The position numbers were made by a program, and so were the translations under genes. Below the pieces are notes generated by a model, which worked only from the letters and a program-made list of their open reading frames with translations, did no database searches and was not told the DNA's origin. A stretch of 64,000 bases of DNA, from positions 47,075,554-47,139,553 of the forward strand of contig OX485803.1 in assembly GCA_950295325.1 (NCBI GenBank), in the 5' to 3' direction. The first letter of the stretch is position 1. Each line of letters opens with the position of its first letter. Below, piece by piece: positions 25,116-36,560 of this stretch. This DNA is from Polytrichum commune (taxonomy: Eukaryota; Streptophyta; Polytrichopsida; Polytrichales; Polytrichaceae).

Positions 25116-28100
25116 AGAAAAACACACACACACAATTCATATATTCATATCACAAAAAAACCAAACTTGCAATGTATTAGTACATTTCTTTGGGTACAAT
25201 TTTATTCAAACCAAAACAAAGTAAAGGTTAACGTTGTAATGGTCATAAAAGACATATTTATCACAAGGCGTGAATAGTTTGAGGCTTGGAAAACTGTACG
25301 TTTGGAATGGTCTTGTGGCATATCAAATCAAAATATTTAAATGTGGCATTAGAAGTTTACATGTTAATAGGGAGTGTGAAATCAAAGGAGGTTCACTTGA
25401 GGGGCAACTATATCAACTATATAGAAGAAGTGCAACAATTGAACTTAATATACATTCTATGAGCCTATGTTGTGAGGGTGAAATTTTTGTTTTAGCAGTC
25501 ACCGTTGCCCAACACTATAAGGTACATGTTAATATTGCAATTATATGTTTTTGGAGATGTGGACAACTAGAAATTGTGTGAACATCCTAACTTTCCAAAG
25601 CTTTCATTTGTATCGCCAAGTCTACAATAGGAGGTGTTGATTTTCTTTAGTGAGCTTCTGCACATGATTGAATTATTTTAGGTGACCATGGGGCAATTTT
25701 GCTTCAACCTTTGGTGTTAATGGGCTCTAGCAAATTGGTCCTCAGATATCACTCCAAATGGCAACTCTCTATGTTCCCCAATCCCTATCACACATTGTCA
25801 TACTAGTGTCTAATGCATCCACTTCTAGTATACATGTCATACAATGAAATCTATTTTTTGGACTCAAGGGAATGCAAGTGGTTTTTTAAAATTGTAACCT
25901 TGTATACTATACAAGATGGGTTTCAAATTTATGTCTATCCAATAATGTTAGTATAGAAGTAAGCTCAATGATGTGGCCACTTACTACCCATAGAAATAAC
26001 CATGTCTGGCACCATGTGCTAAACATGCAAATTTTGAAGACCACACATAAGATTTGTGGAGGTTGTGACAAATACAAAAATGAAATATAGCTCTTTGATC
26101 AAATTTAAATGAATTGTGCGAAACATAACTAGTATTGCCTCCAATACAATCAATGTCTTTTAAGTGATTGAAAAAACAAAACAAAACAAAACAAAACTTA
26201 CTTTTACCAAGCAAGATATTCATTACAAAGGGTAATCAAAGTCAACTATGATGATCAAAAATATGTTGATCATGTTCATTGACACTAGTAGCAAAAGCTA
26301 CTCTCTAAGATGAGGCTTTGTGTACTTACCAACGTGAATTGGCTAGGAGTTCATGATTTTTTTATAGACTTATCCATTGCGAAGATGAAAACATAATGAA
26401 ATTGTATTTCATAAGGTGAATGTTTGTTTAGAAACGTATATACTTCAAAGACATAAAAAAGACTCATATCAGTCTAACGAAATCCATCTGGAATGCAAAT
26501 TTATAACTTGTTTTTACTAAAACCCCTTCCTACCTCCATCCTCGACGGATGAGCTTACATGAACGCCACGAACCCCAAGCCCACATGAATTGGTTTGGGC
26601 CTTGTATGGAAAGTTGTTAGGCCCTACTAGCTAGCTACCTACATACTACCTTAAATAGCCATGGCTTAGGCAAATATGTTGGGGAAGTTGGGCAATGTGC
26701 CACATGAACAATGATTTGGGCAAACGTGCGGCCCTAACTTATTACAAACATGGAGGTGGGGAGGGGAGGGGAGGAGATGGCATAATAACTTATGTCAGTC
26801 GCAATGGCATCGAATCTTTGCCCATGTAATATATATAACAAGGCGACCATGACCGTGCATGATAAGGGAATGTGGGCAATAAGGACTTGTGTCACTCAAG
26901 TTATAAGCTCAATGCGACAAACGTCGGGAGCCCCGTGTGGCTCAGAGATTTTTGTTGAAGAATATTTGACCCCGGGACCGGTAAGTATCCGAGTGGACCG
27001 TGCATTAAGATAGTCTATAAAGGATGGATTAGGTAGGGAGGGATGCATATATAGAGAGTAGGTTTTATTGGACTCCTTACTTGAGTGACACGAGTCGTAA
27101 GAGCCGGATTAGACTACGATGACGAAGTGCAACCATCAAACACGTTGTGGGGAATGGAGCAACGTGATTGGCCACGAAACGAGTTCCGCAGCAATTGAGG
27201 TTTATGCATGCGACATCCAAGACTTCCCCAGTGGAGAACTTCAAGCGTGCATTAAAAAATGATATGGTTGTCAACATGCCAACACTGTTTGTTAGGGAGG
27301 GGGGAGGGGGGGTCCTCCACAGGTCAAGTTTCTTGGGGCAACCTCAAACCCTCGGAGAAGAAACATGGCCTCTGAAGAATTCCAACTTGAGGCATTTTTG
27401 AAATCAAGTTTCTATCTTGTCCAACAAACCAAACGTTGTATGTATGAAATAACCTTGTCTTTGGATTAAAAATCTTGACCGACCGGTGCACTCCTTCAAC
27501 ATAGTCTGAACTAGCCCTAAGCCAGAGGATTGTGTACACACACGCGACTAAGTTACAATATGCATGGGTGAGTTCATATATATATATATATATATATATT
27601 CCTGAAGGGTCTACGTGGCTCATATATTTGCAATTTCAATGAATACTCTCCAAGTCTTCAAAAAGCATAAACACATCTCTCTTCATCCATGGGTTTGAAA
27701 CTCCATTTCATGTTAAGAAAAAGAATGTAGAAATATAGTCACATGTGATGTTGGCGATGGAATTATTAAGCATGTATTTGCATCCAAGGACACCAAAATC
27801 ACATTAAAGTAGTCAACCAATTTATTTGTGCAATAGATGAATGAGTCTATCTTGAGTAGGGTCACCTATCATGCAATTAGTCACATATGGACCTACGTAG
27901 CTCGAATGCAAGTGTTTTTCTTGGATTGCAATGCATAGTTAGAGCCTCTCGGACACTTAGTAGTTAATTGGGAAAAAATGTCCAACGAAAATGTCCCGAA
28001 TGGTGAAAAATCTTGTTCAGAGTGTCTAACTTTTTGAGGGTTCAAGAACATTGCTTACGTCCATGTCCGTGTTTGTAGGTGTGCATCCTTTGTGACTTTA

Positions 28101-29253
28101 TAATCAAATAAAGGGTTTACTTTTTTCCTTATACTTGCAACAACTTTGAGATATTATCAAGCACCAATTTCTCACCAAATCCATTTCTTTTATGCAATCC
28201 TTAGTAGATTTTGTATAGACAATTAGTTAGGGCTTGCAATTTGTGGCATCTGTGTAGCTTATTATCCATCAAGGATGATGGGGCTCTAGTGAAAGAACAA
28301 GTCCCTACAAGTTGAGGGCCTATTCTTTTTCAATTTGATCCCACTAGATTAATTTGGGGTTTTCGGTACCATTTCCACAGTCAATCTCTTTGGAAATCAT
28401 CATTTGTATCCTACAAAATAGTTCAAAGTGCCATCTTCATTTTACTAGTACACGAGTTTATGTAGACATCATGAATCCCTAGATGTTAGTTGAGTATGTG
28501 GAGCTCTAACTTTGAGTATCATCATTGTATATGGACAGAATTTCCGCCAAGTTTTCTTGGTGATTCTATTATGAACAAATTTCTCAAGAGCAAAAAAGGG
28601 AAGAAAAATAAAATAAACACCAAGTAGATAATAATATAAATTTATCAATGGTGGTATTTAACAAGCATATTCAAATTGGGCACATGTCCAATGACCTCCA
28701 AGGTATGGAAAGTGGCAAACTTGAGAAACCAAGTACGGTATTTAAACAAAGGCCAGTTGCAGGTGCTCTTAGGGCTCAAGACACAAGGATAGTTCCACAC
28801 TTAGGAAAGTCTCCAAAATGCCTAACCCCTCATTGCTAAGAAGCCCAAAAGTAGTTTTGGAGCGTTTCAAAGACATGTCTCTCAAAGCAAACTTATATTG
28901 TTCTTAGTTTATTTTCCTGCACTTGGAACTAACAAACTTATTGACCAAGTAGAAAAAGCAGATTGAGACTATGTATTAAGGACTTTAGAATGTGGACTTC
29001 AAATAGATTGAAAACCTAAAATAGTTTTGTTAACAATATTTACTATCTGAGGAAAGTAATAAGGACAGCAACATAGACTTCCTTTTACTTGTCCCCAAGT
29101 TATGAGGCTCATACTTCTAGCCAATCCTACAAAGATAAACAGTTTTTATCTGATACATCTTGGAATTTTATTTATTTAAAACAAAACCGATTCTAAAATT
29201 ATCCGGTGAAAATCATGGATATTGACCCTTATTGCAACTGGGCAGATGTGGTC
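25116..29253. other. AT-rich spacer
   Basis: About 4.1 kb with no recognised gene. It contains an (AAAAC)n patch at 26168-26197, an (AT)12 tract at 27576-27599, G-rich runs near 26755-26775 and 27295-27312, and several short open frames without domain features. The 103-codon frame at 25270-25581 is not convincing. Confidence 0.45.
27576..27599. repeat. (AT)12 microsatellite
   Basis: Uninterrupted AT dinucleotide tract. Confidence 0.95.
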
Positions 29254-29256
29254 TAA

Positions 29257-29758
29257 GGGCCACTTCACACATGAGCCAAGAGTCGTGACCATGGGATTGT
29301 GAGAGCCCAAAAGAAAGTGTCCAAAGGCCATCCCAACACACCTCCAAAATCATGTAGTGTGGTCACGGATCCTCAAGTGTAGTGTGAAGTCATAAATGAC
29401 TGGGCCCTCAACCAAATGCTATTTCAATAAATTTTTATTCATGCAGGTCCTCACATATGAGAAAATAGAATGAATCAACGGTTGTGAACATTCGAACTAC
29501 CGTGGTCTCCCAGTGGTTTTGTGTTAGGCCTACCTCCAAGAAGTGGTTTGGGAAAATAGTCCAAGTGACCGTGAAACACGATCTATTTGATGCCAAGTAG
29601 GAATCCATGTACACTTTACACCCATCTTGCATTCACATGCTCCGTTGGTCCCTTAAGCGTAGTGTGAAGCGAACTTGGACCGGCTCCACCTTCTCCACCA
29701 ATGAGAGTGCTTGAAGTGTAATGGTCACGGGCTCTCAGTCTTGTGTGGGAAGGGGCCC
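29257..29758. mobile_element. PIF/Harbinger-like non-autonomous element (502 bp)
   Basis: Same family as 12147-12646 and nearly collinear with it over its whole length. The left end is GGGCCACTTCACACATGAG and the right end AAGGGGCCC. A TAA duplication is present on both sides (29254-29256, 29759-29761). The right terminus has drifted (TGTGGGAAGGGGCCC for TGTGAAGTGGCCC). It carries no transposase. Confidence 0.85.
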
Positions 29759-29761
29759 TAA

Positions 29762-30690
29762 GTTTTATTCTCTACAACTTTTTATTGTATGCCAACACCA
29801 AAAATTTAAGGGAAAAATATTCTCATATTGCCACATGGAAATCTTAATTTCTACATAATTTCTAAAGATTTTGAGTTAAGGTCAACATCTAATATGGTTA
29901 CTTATCATTTCAAACAGGGAGTCGCTTTATTTAAGCTTTACATAGATCTTGTTATGAGGTTAATTTTTTTGTTAAATAAAGTAAGAATTCTATTTGCATC
30001 ATTGGAAGTTTTAACAATTTCCTTTTGCCAATTATTGGCTTGGAAGTGAGAGCATGATTAAGGTATGAGGTGTTTTTCAGGTAGGTTTTTTTTGTTCTAC
30101 ATCTTCTATTGATCTGATTTATGTGTACCAAAAAAAAAAACAAAAAAAATCTATAATGAAACATCAACAAAAGCCAAATTGGACAACGATCTCCCTCAAT
30201 TTTGTTATAATTATCCGAAGCACATATTTACTGATTTCTTAACTGAATACATAGATCCTCCAGATTGTCTAATCTTTGAATGGCCTTTGCCATTCAATTC
30301 TATCAAAGTCAAGGAAAGCATCCCAAGCAACTTGATGAACTTCCTCAAATGTTCACTTAATGGAATTGCAAACAATGATATTTTGTTGAAACCAAATGAT
30401 CCAAATTGAAATTCATAACCCTAAATATAGTGATCTAATTGCCTTCTACTAAGGTCAACAAAAACTCAACCTCTTTTTAATGGATTTGTTGTCCTCCAAG
30501 ATAGGCTCTATTTTTTCTTGGATTATATTGCATCATATCATATTTTTGCATCCAAAGCTCTTTTTTGGCAAGTCCGCCTTCATTTTATCTGACATGTTAC
30601 GTTTCTTCTTTTTGGCCTTCCAATGTGATGGACAACATCAAAAACTACCTTTCAAATGATGGGTTGAGAACAATTTTAATTTTGCAAATA
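29762..30690. other. AT-rich spacer, possibly further hAT remnant
   Basis: No gene called. It contains interrupted A tracts near 30129-30150. The sequence just downstream of the hAT fossil on the minus strand may include its decayed 3' part, but I see no diagnostic motif. Confidence 0.35.
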
Positions 30691-31262
30691 AATTTGAGGA
30701 TCAAATCATATGCTTCCAAAAAATAAATGTAGATAAGTTTGAACTCCTTACTATATTTAGATTGACATAGGAACTCTGCAATTCCTCATGTTGCGCCATA
30801 CCTCAAATATTGCCCTCCAAACCATATTCTCCAACTCTATTCCACATATTGATACTCAAATCGAAGCATCCAAAGTGTCCAACTAAATTCCCCATAATGA
30901 AGCTTGCAAGTGGCTCTTGATAGCATATTGTTTTGAAAGTCCCCTTTCACAAATTGCAATACTTGAGGAAATGACAAGTATGTTATGCCAAAGTTTCATG
31001 GGATGTGGCAAATTGGTATACCACTCGTTGATGCCCCCACAAAATTGCCATGCCTCATGCAATGATCTACTTTCACATTCATGCCTCAAAGTTTCTACAA
31101 ACTCAAGCAACTCCGCTCTAATTGCATCGCTTTCAACCGCAATCAATCCAAATTTTATGAACAAGCTCTCTAACCATTGCTTTGACATAGTTAAAGAGAC
31201 TTCCTCATCACTTAAATAATACTTTGGATTGAAAAGTTTTGATGCTTTGAAAACATGTAATC
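30691..31262 (-). pseudogene. hAT transposase C-terminal dimerisation domain, pseudogene
   Basis: On the minus strand I read VFKASKLFNPKYLSDEEV (about 31250-31195), then a 101-codon open stretch ending in PMKLWHNILVISSSIAICER followed by GLSKQYAIKSHLQASL, two stops, LDTLDASI, SICGIELEN and AIFEVWRNMRN. The W-H/N-x-L-x-I-S-S-S-x-A-x-x-E-R-G-x-S block followed by IKSHLxASL is the hallmark of hAT-family C-termini, which hold monomers together. The first part resembles the ZNF862/KIAA1586-like hAT branch. A stop precedes LHVFK, and two more interrupt the end, so it is inactive. The N-terminal catalytic part is not recognisable. Confidence 0.85.
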
Positions 31263-31844
31263 ATGAAACCTTATGTTCAAGCTATCCAATTGCTTGCATA
31301 TATACATAGCTCCCATCATCTTGCATTGTTCTATTGTGTTATCCCAATCAAAAAATTATCGGTGATGATATGTGCCTTCAATATCATCATTTACACCCAC
31401 ATACACCCACAACAAGAGAGCAACATGAGAGCAGGTAATTCCTTACTAACTAGACAAACAACTTATGATGGAACCACCTTGACTAAGAAAGATAAAAAGT
31501 TCCATAGAAGTTAGCAAATTCCACTATGAAAACCATTTTGCAAACATGTTTTTGGGCAAACATTTTGCTTATGACACTCACATACATCGCTCCAAGCTCA
31601 ACCTTGTCAATACCATTGAGTGCAATGCATGTGAAAATCTTAAAGATAGGATTTGATTGGTGAGGGGTAGGTCAAGAGATTGCAAAGAAAAGTTGTTTGA
31701 ATACAAGGTGCAGAAAACTTATAGATGTAGAAGATTATTCAAATATCCTAACTCAATGTGATGTCAAAACGTGGCTTATATATTACAAGATCCAACATTG
31801 TAGGCCCATAGTTGTGTAATAGGTTGACGGGTAATGGTTTTGGG

Positions 31845-31879
<35 letters not shown>

Positions 31880-32840
31880 CTTTGTATGTGATAAAAATTT
31901 TATTTTCGCTTTTCTTTCCATGGGCAAGATTTTAATTTCAAAAATAATATGCCTTACTTTTTGCTTGTGACAGGTGCAAAAAGGAGCCTTGATTGCATTA
32001 CATAATAACTTAAACAATATCCCACAATAGAATAGTTGACAACCACAATAAAAACCTTAAGTGGTAATGCATTGCCCTAAATGTCTTTTCACATGTAAGT
32101 AGATCCAATGACATGAGCCAAAGGAGCTTACATCTAAAACACACCAAGACATGTGCATAGCATGGCATAATGAACTCGCAACATGTATTGCTTACAAAAG
32201 AAAATTGTCTTAACCTACCCCGAAGAATTCAAACCTCCCTCCATGTATTATACAAATTTATATAAACAATCCCCACATCATTGAAAGTGGATGTACATGT
32301 CATTACACTCTCAACATATGACTCCTCGACAATTGTCCTGCATCACTTGAAGAACTATGCAAATCTATCATTGTGATCGACTTAAAATTTTCTAGTGCCA
32401 TAAGACAATCTTCGAGTGGCACTGGTTTGCTACCCGAAGCCTCATACGATTATAGTGTTGCTTTGATGTCTTGGAACAATATGTGCAATGGTATCAAACT
32501 ACGAAGTACACAAATGATGAAACAAACAACATCTACTAAAACACCACCCAATTGATACTGTGACCATCGGGTACGTAGTCAAATTCACCAACTAAGAAAA
32601 CCTCTTAGTCCAAACAACAACAAGCTTTTGCGTGGTTGTATTCAAGCAGGCCAAAAGAGTGAGCATGATCCACACAAAATGACATTTGCAAGGTTTGCTT
32701 CCCAAAGTCACACACACACACGAAGGGAGACTATGTGTCGTTAACTTGTAGTGTTCAAATGATCCATGTCCTCAACACCGTACAAAAGAACTAGGTAGGG
32801 AGATTGATCTTGGTGTGCCCCCCCCCCCCCCCTTCCTTCG
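31263..32840. other. AT-rich spacer
   Basis: No gene recognised. A T28 run at 31849-31877 could be a reverse-oriented poly-A tail of an unrecognised minus-strand retroelement. A 48-base block at 32353-32400 recurs at 34039-34086. A 15-base C run is at 32818-32832. Confidence 0.45.
32353..32400 (+). repeat. Coding-like short repeat E, copy 1
   Basis: Reads CTATGCAAATCTAT-ATTGTG in common with 34039-34086. In one frame the two give LCKSIIVIDLKF and ICKSMIVVDLKI, so the pair is better conserved as protein than as DNA. It may be two fragments of an old transposon gene. Confidence 0.45.
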
Positions 32841-33320
32841 GCGCCTATTGTGAGATCTAAGGATACCGTGTTAGTAAAGGCATATCATGTGTCTCCGAGA
32901 GAAATTCACACAAGAGACAAGGCATCTTGTGAGTGAGATTCAGTCTAAGTCGTTGTTGGCCTTCACCATCTTTTTGTCGTGTACTTTGTGGCACAAGGGC
33001 CATACCCTCCTCTTCCCCTTGGACCCCCCCCCCCCACCAAAAGTGGCCAACAACCGTTGTTCATCCATCTATCTTGTACCCAAAGAAGGGGGTGCCAAGA
33101 ATAATAAAATCCCATGTACCGGTGCGGACCCAATAATAAATCCATAACGGACTAGATAACAAGTGATGAGAGGCGAGTGGATGACTTGCCGCCGGGATCC
33201 AATAATAACAAGATAACAAGCGAGATAATGGACTAGATAGATAACAAGCGAGAGGAGAGTGGATGGTGAGCCAAGGGGGGGGGGGGGGGGGGAGATGAGG
33301 AGTCATCAACTTAAGGTTTG
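32841..33320. other. Low-complexity region with C/G tracts and GATAACAAG repeats
   Basis: Contains C runs near 33025-33036, an 18-base G run at 33275-33292, and three spaced copies of ACTAGATA / GATAACAAG with GCGAGAGGAGAGTGGATG-like blocks (33145-33270). These form a loose 60-70 bp tandem repeat. Open frames on both strands are Pro-rich artefacts of the C/G runs. Confidence 0.55.
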
Positions 33321-35850
33321 TGGGTGGTGTTCAATGTGTTCTCCATTTGCTCCATCTTTTGGTGAGTGGAGTCACACAGCAATGACTTGTGTTGCGTTAG
33401 CGTATCTGTGATGAAGCATCAACAGAAATTGGATTGAGAATTGGACCTTCTTTGATTGAGTTATGATTACCAAATGTGCATGTTTGTTGGTTCTTTGATT
33501 GAATATGTAGGCGGACTTCCAACTGTGTTCACTAATGACTATGGAGTGGGTATCAAATGTGAAGATGTAGGCCAATGTCTTTTGACACATGTGTCTTTAC
33601 GGTGTTTGTTCTTTGATCCTCACTGAACCACACACTAGTCAAGTATAAGGGTTCGATTAATAAAGACTGGATGAACAACACCCACCTACCTTATTCGAGT
33701 TCGTTAGTAATCATAACCGATGAGCTCATGGACATAGTCTGAGATTCATGGTTGATGTCGTGTCTCCTAAGGTGATAATGTGTGGCGAGTGAACAATCTT
33801 TTGCTCTTGGATGAGTGATTAGTTATGTTACTTTGAAGGGCATGGTATGAGACTCTCATATTTGTATTTTTTTTTAGTTTCACCACATCACATCCAATCT
33901 TTGCTTTGGAATCGAATTGAGACGCGTTACCTTTTCTAGAGTCGATGTCCCGGTCGCACACACAATTCTTACGCTTCTATCCTTTGTACCCACCACCAAT
34001 GTATGAGTCCTAGGCATACATCATGCATGCGTGAAAGACATATGCAAATCTATGATTGTGGTAGATTTAAAGATATTCAAGTGACACATCACAAATTTTC
34101 ATTAACACAGGGCATCTGGGAATCCTATGCTGGTAGCGACCCCTTCTCACCTGCCAGTAACGTCAAGAATAAGACTTCTTTTATAGTAAAGAATAATGGA
34201 TTCACTTGAGGCAATATCTACACATTCCCATGTTAACCATCAAGGACTCAGGAGCCCAATGTATAACCTATACACACATTTTTACAAGCCTTGCCAAGTC
34301 TTGAAATCTCTCTCTCTCACATATATATATATATATAAAGAGAGAGAAGGTTTTAAAATTTAATTAGTAATTATCTTATATCAATGGGAGCATGATTATA
34401 TACTCACATGTGACAAATCGATGACCAAAATATTGCATATGTATTTGCATTCAAGGACACCCATATTGTGTATTTGAGCATGAATATTCAGTAGTATTGA
34501 GGCACTATGGAGTTGTTTACATCATGACCACGAAGTTGTCCCATGTCATGTGGCCTTTTCCATGGTCACACTTTCATGCTCAAATGTACGAAAAATGGGA
34601 TTTTTAAAGCCTTTGGACCCCTCGCTAGGTGTAAATCAAATGTGGACCAAGAGGAGTGACTATGAACAGAAAAGTGAATGTGTTGATATTTGAATATGTG
34701 TAGTTCTGAGGATTTTCCATGTTTTACCTTCTTGCTTTCTTCTTGCCTTGTGTCCCTTTAACTATATCATTGTTTGACAAACACCTAGGAACATCATTTC
34801 TCTGCCTCGGTCCCCTGACCTTTGTAGCAAGAGAACCGCTTTGGCCTCTCTCACTGCAAAAACCATTGGACCATGACAGTGAATAATAATGTAGGCATGT
34901 AAATAGGTCCTTTGGGGATCTCACGTTCCATGGTCACTCTTACATTTTATTCATTGTTGGAAACTGAAGTGGTCCCGGAACGAGTTCAATGGCTAGTCAC
35001 ATATTTACCCGGGGGTTTCACTCCATTATCAAGTTGAACACCATGTGCGAACAAAAAAATTCTATGCTTTCTAAGTTGCATCACCAAAATGGGTCAAAAT
35101 TTTACCAATCTTTTTTTCATAAGTAGATATACACTATATCTATTACATAGTAAAAAATGGTAACCAATTTTGATGATTTTTTTATATTTTTTTAATAAAA
35201 TATACCGTTTCTAATTAGAATTACGCAAAATTGAACTAAAAAATTACCACAAAAATGAAGATGAAATATATATAATTATCAATGGTTACGTATATGTAGA
35301 AAAAAAAATCATAATTTAAAAAATTATCTATGACATGTAGTATAGAGGTAGCAAACTTTATTCACACGTGTGAGGGACAATTGTATGAAGTGCACCCCTG
35401 AAGCATATTTTAGGGGAGCAAAGGACGACTTTATGGTCGATGATGTCAACAACCCCTAAGAAGGCATAGGTTTAGGGTCAAGAAACAATAGTATATAACA
35501 ATAGGGAGTAAGGAGATAGAGTTGTCTTCATGACACCACACCAAATAGGGTCATGAGTGTGACCATTGGAATATAATAACTTACTTTGATAAGTTTTGGT
35601 TCCAAGCTACTAAGAGTAAGTCAATTCACTTTTTGACATGTGGAGACATATATATGAAAGCACGCGAATGTGTCTTCTTAGTTATTTAAAGCAATCAATT
35701 ACCTCCTGTAGTAATTATGATCCAATGTTACACTTATTATTATTATCATAAAAGTGAATATTATAATTATTTATGAAATATTAGGTAAACTATTATTAAT
35801 CACACTAATGACCCTACTTAGTGTAGGTAGTGTAAAGCAGCATACCCTTG
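33321..35850. other. AT-rich spacer
   Basis: About 2.5 kb with no recognised gene. It includes repeat E copy 2 at 34039-34086 and a (CT)n(AT)n(AG)n composite microsatellite at about 34308-34347. Confidence 0.45.
34039..34086 (+). repeat. Coding-like short repeat E, copy 2
   Basis: Partner of 32353-32400 in the same orientation. Substitutions are mostly conservative in the frame reading ICKSMIVVDLKI. Confidence 0.45.
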
Positions 35851-36560
35851 TGGGTGTAAGCAGATCCCGAGTGTGGCCAAGCTAGGTTAGGGGTAGAGTT
35901 CGGGAAGTTTTTGAAGCCTTAGTGGCTAATTGCCGGTAGTTGCTATGAAGGGTCGGATTTTTTCCAATTTACATCGGCAAGAGCCGGTCTTTTGTAAAAT
36001 CAATCGGCCAATTGCCTATATTTTCATATTTTCATTGGCCAATATCTGATTAAATGGAATTCATATCGGCACTAATTGTTTAAAAAATGTATGAAAAGTT
36101 ATTAGAAATCATTTCTTAGTACAAAATCTTGAATAAGTGAAAAGAAAAGGCATGTTCAAAACTTTAAATTTGAAGAGTCAATATCCTTGGCAGGAATTGA
36201 ACCTAGCAATGCCTTCACCGCTTGAATGCCAAGGGTCCCCCAATTCTTCATAGAAGCAATTGGATTCGGTCATGGAAAGGTTGCATAATTCAAAAAGTTT
36301 AAGGTTTAGGGTACTTCCTAAAGTGCATCATCAGATGCCCCAGACAAATAGCGCTTTGGATGCTTCCGGCTGAAATCCCAGTAACTCACAAGAAGAATCG
36401 GCTACATTTCCGGGACATTTTCTGGTCCATCGGCTAATTGCCGGAGGATTGAATCTATAGTCGGATTGCCATCCGATGGTTGGAAATTTGGACCGGCTAT
36501 GAGGGGAAATCCATCGGTTGATAATGATCTAGCCGTCGGTTTTCCCCGAACATAGGTTAG
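35851..36560. repeat. Unclassified segment with repeated TCGGC / AATTGCCGG motifs
   Basis: GGCTAATTGCCGG occurs at about 35926 and again at about 36431 in direct orientation. ATCGGC motifs recur near 35970, 36002, 36066, 36397 and 36428. GGTTAGGGG lies near both ends (about 35887 and 36553). The direct repetition about 500 bp apart could be the ends of a small unclassified element or two copies of a diverged unit. No gene is recognised. Confidence 0.4.

Noticed and set aside
31849-31877. T28 run as a poly-A tail of a minus-strand retroelement
   Set aside because: No reverse transcriptase, SINE boxes or target duplication were found around it; it can be simple slippage.
36193-36231. tRNA-like B box GGTTCAATTCC with upstream A-box-like sequence on the minus strand
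   Set aside because: Box starts are only 28 bases apart instead of about 44, and no tail or target duplication was seen.
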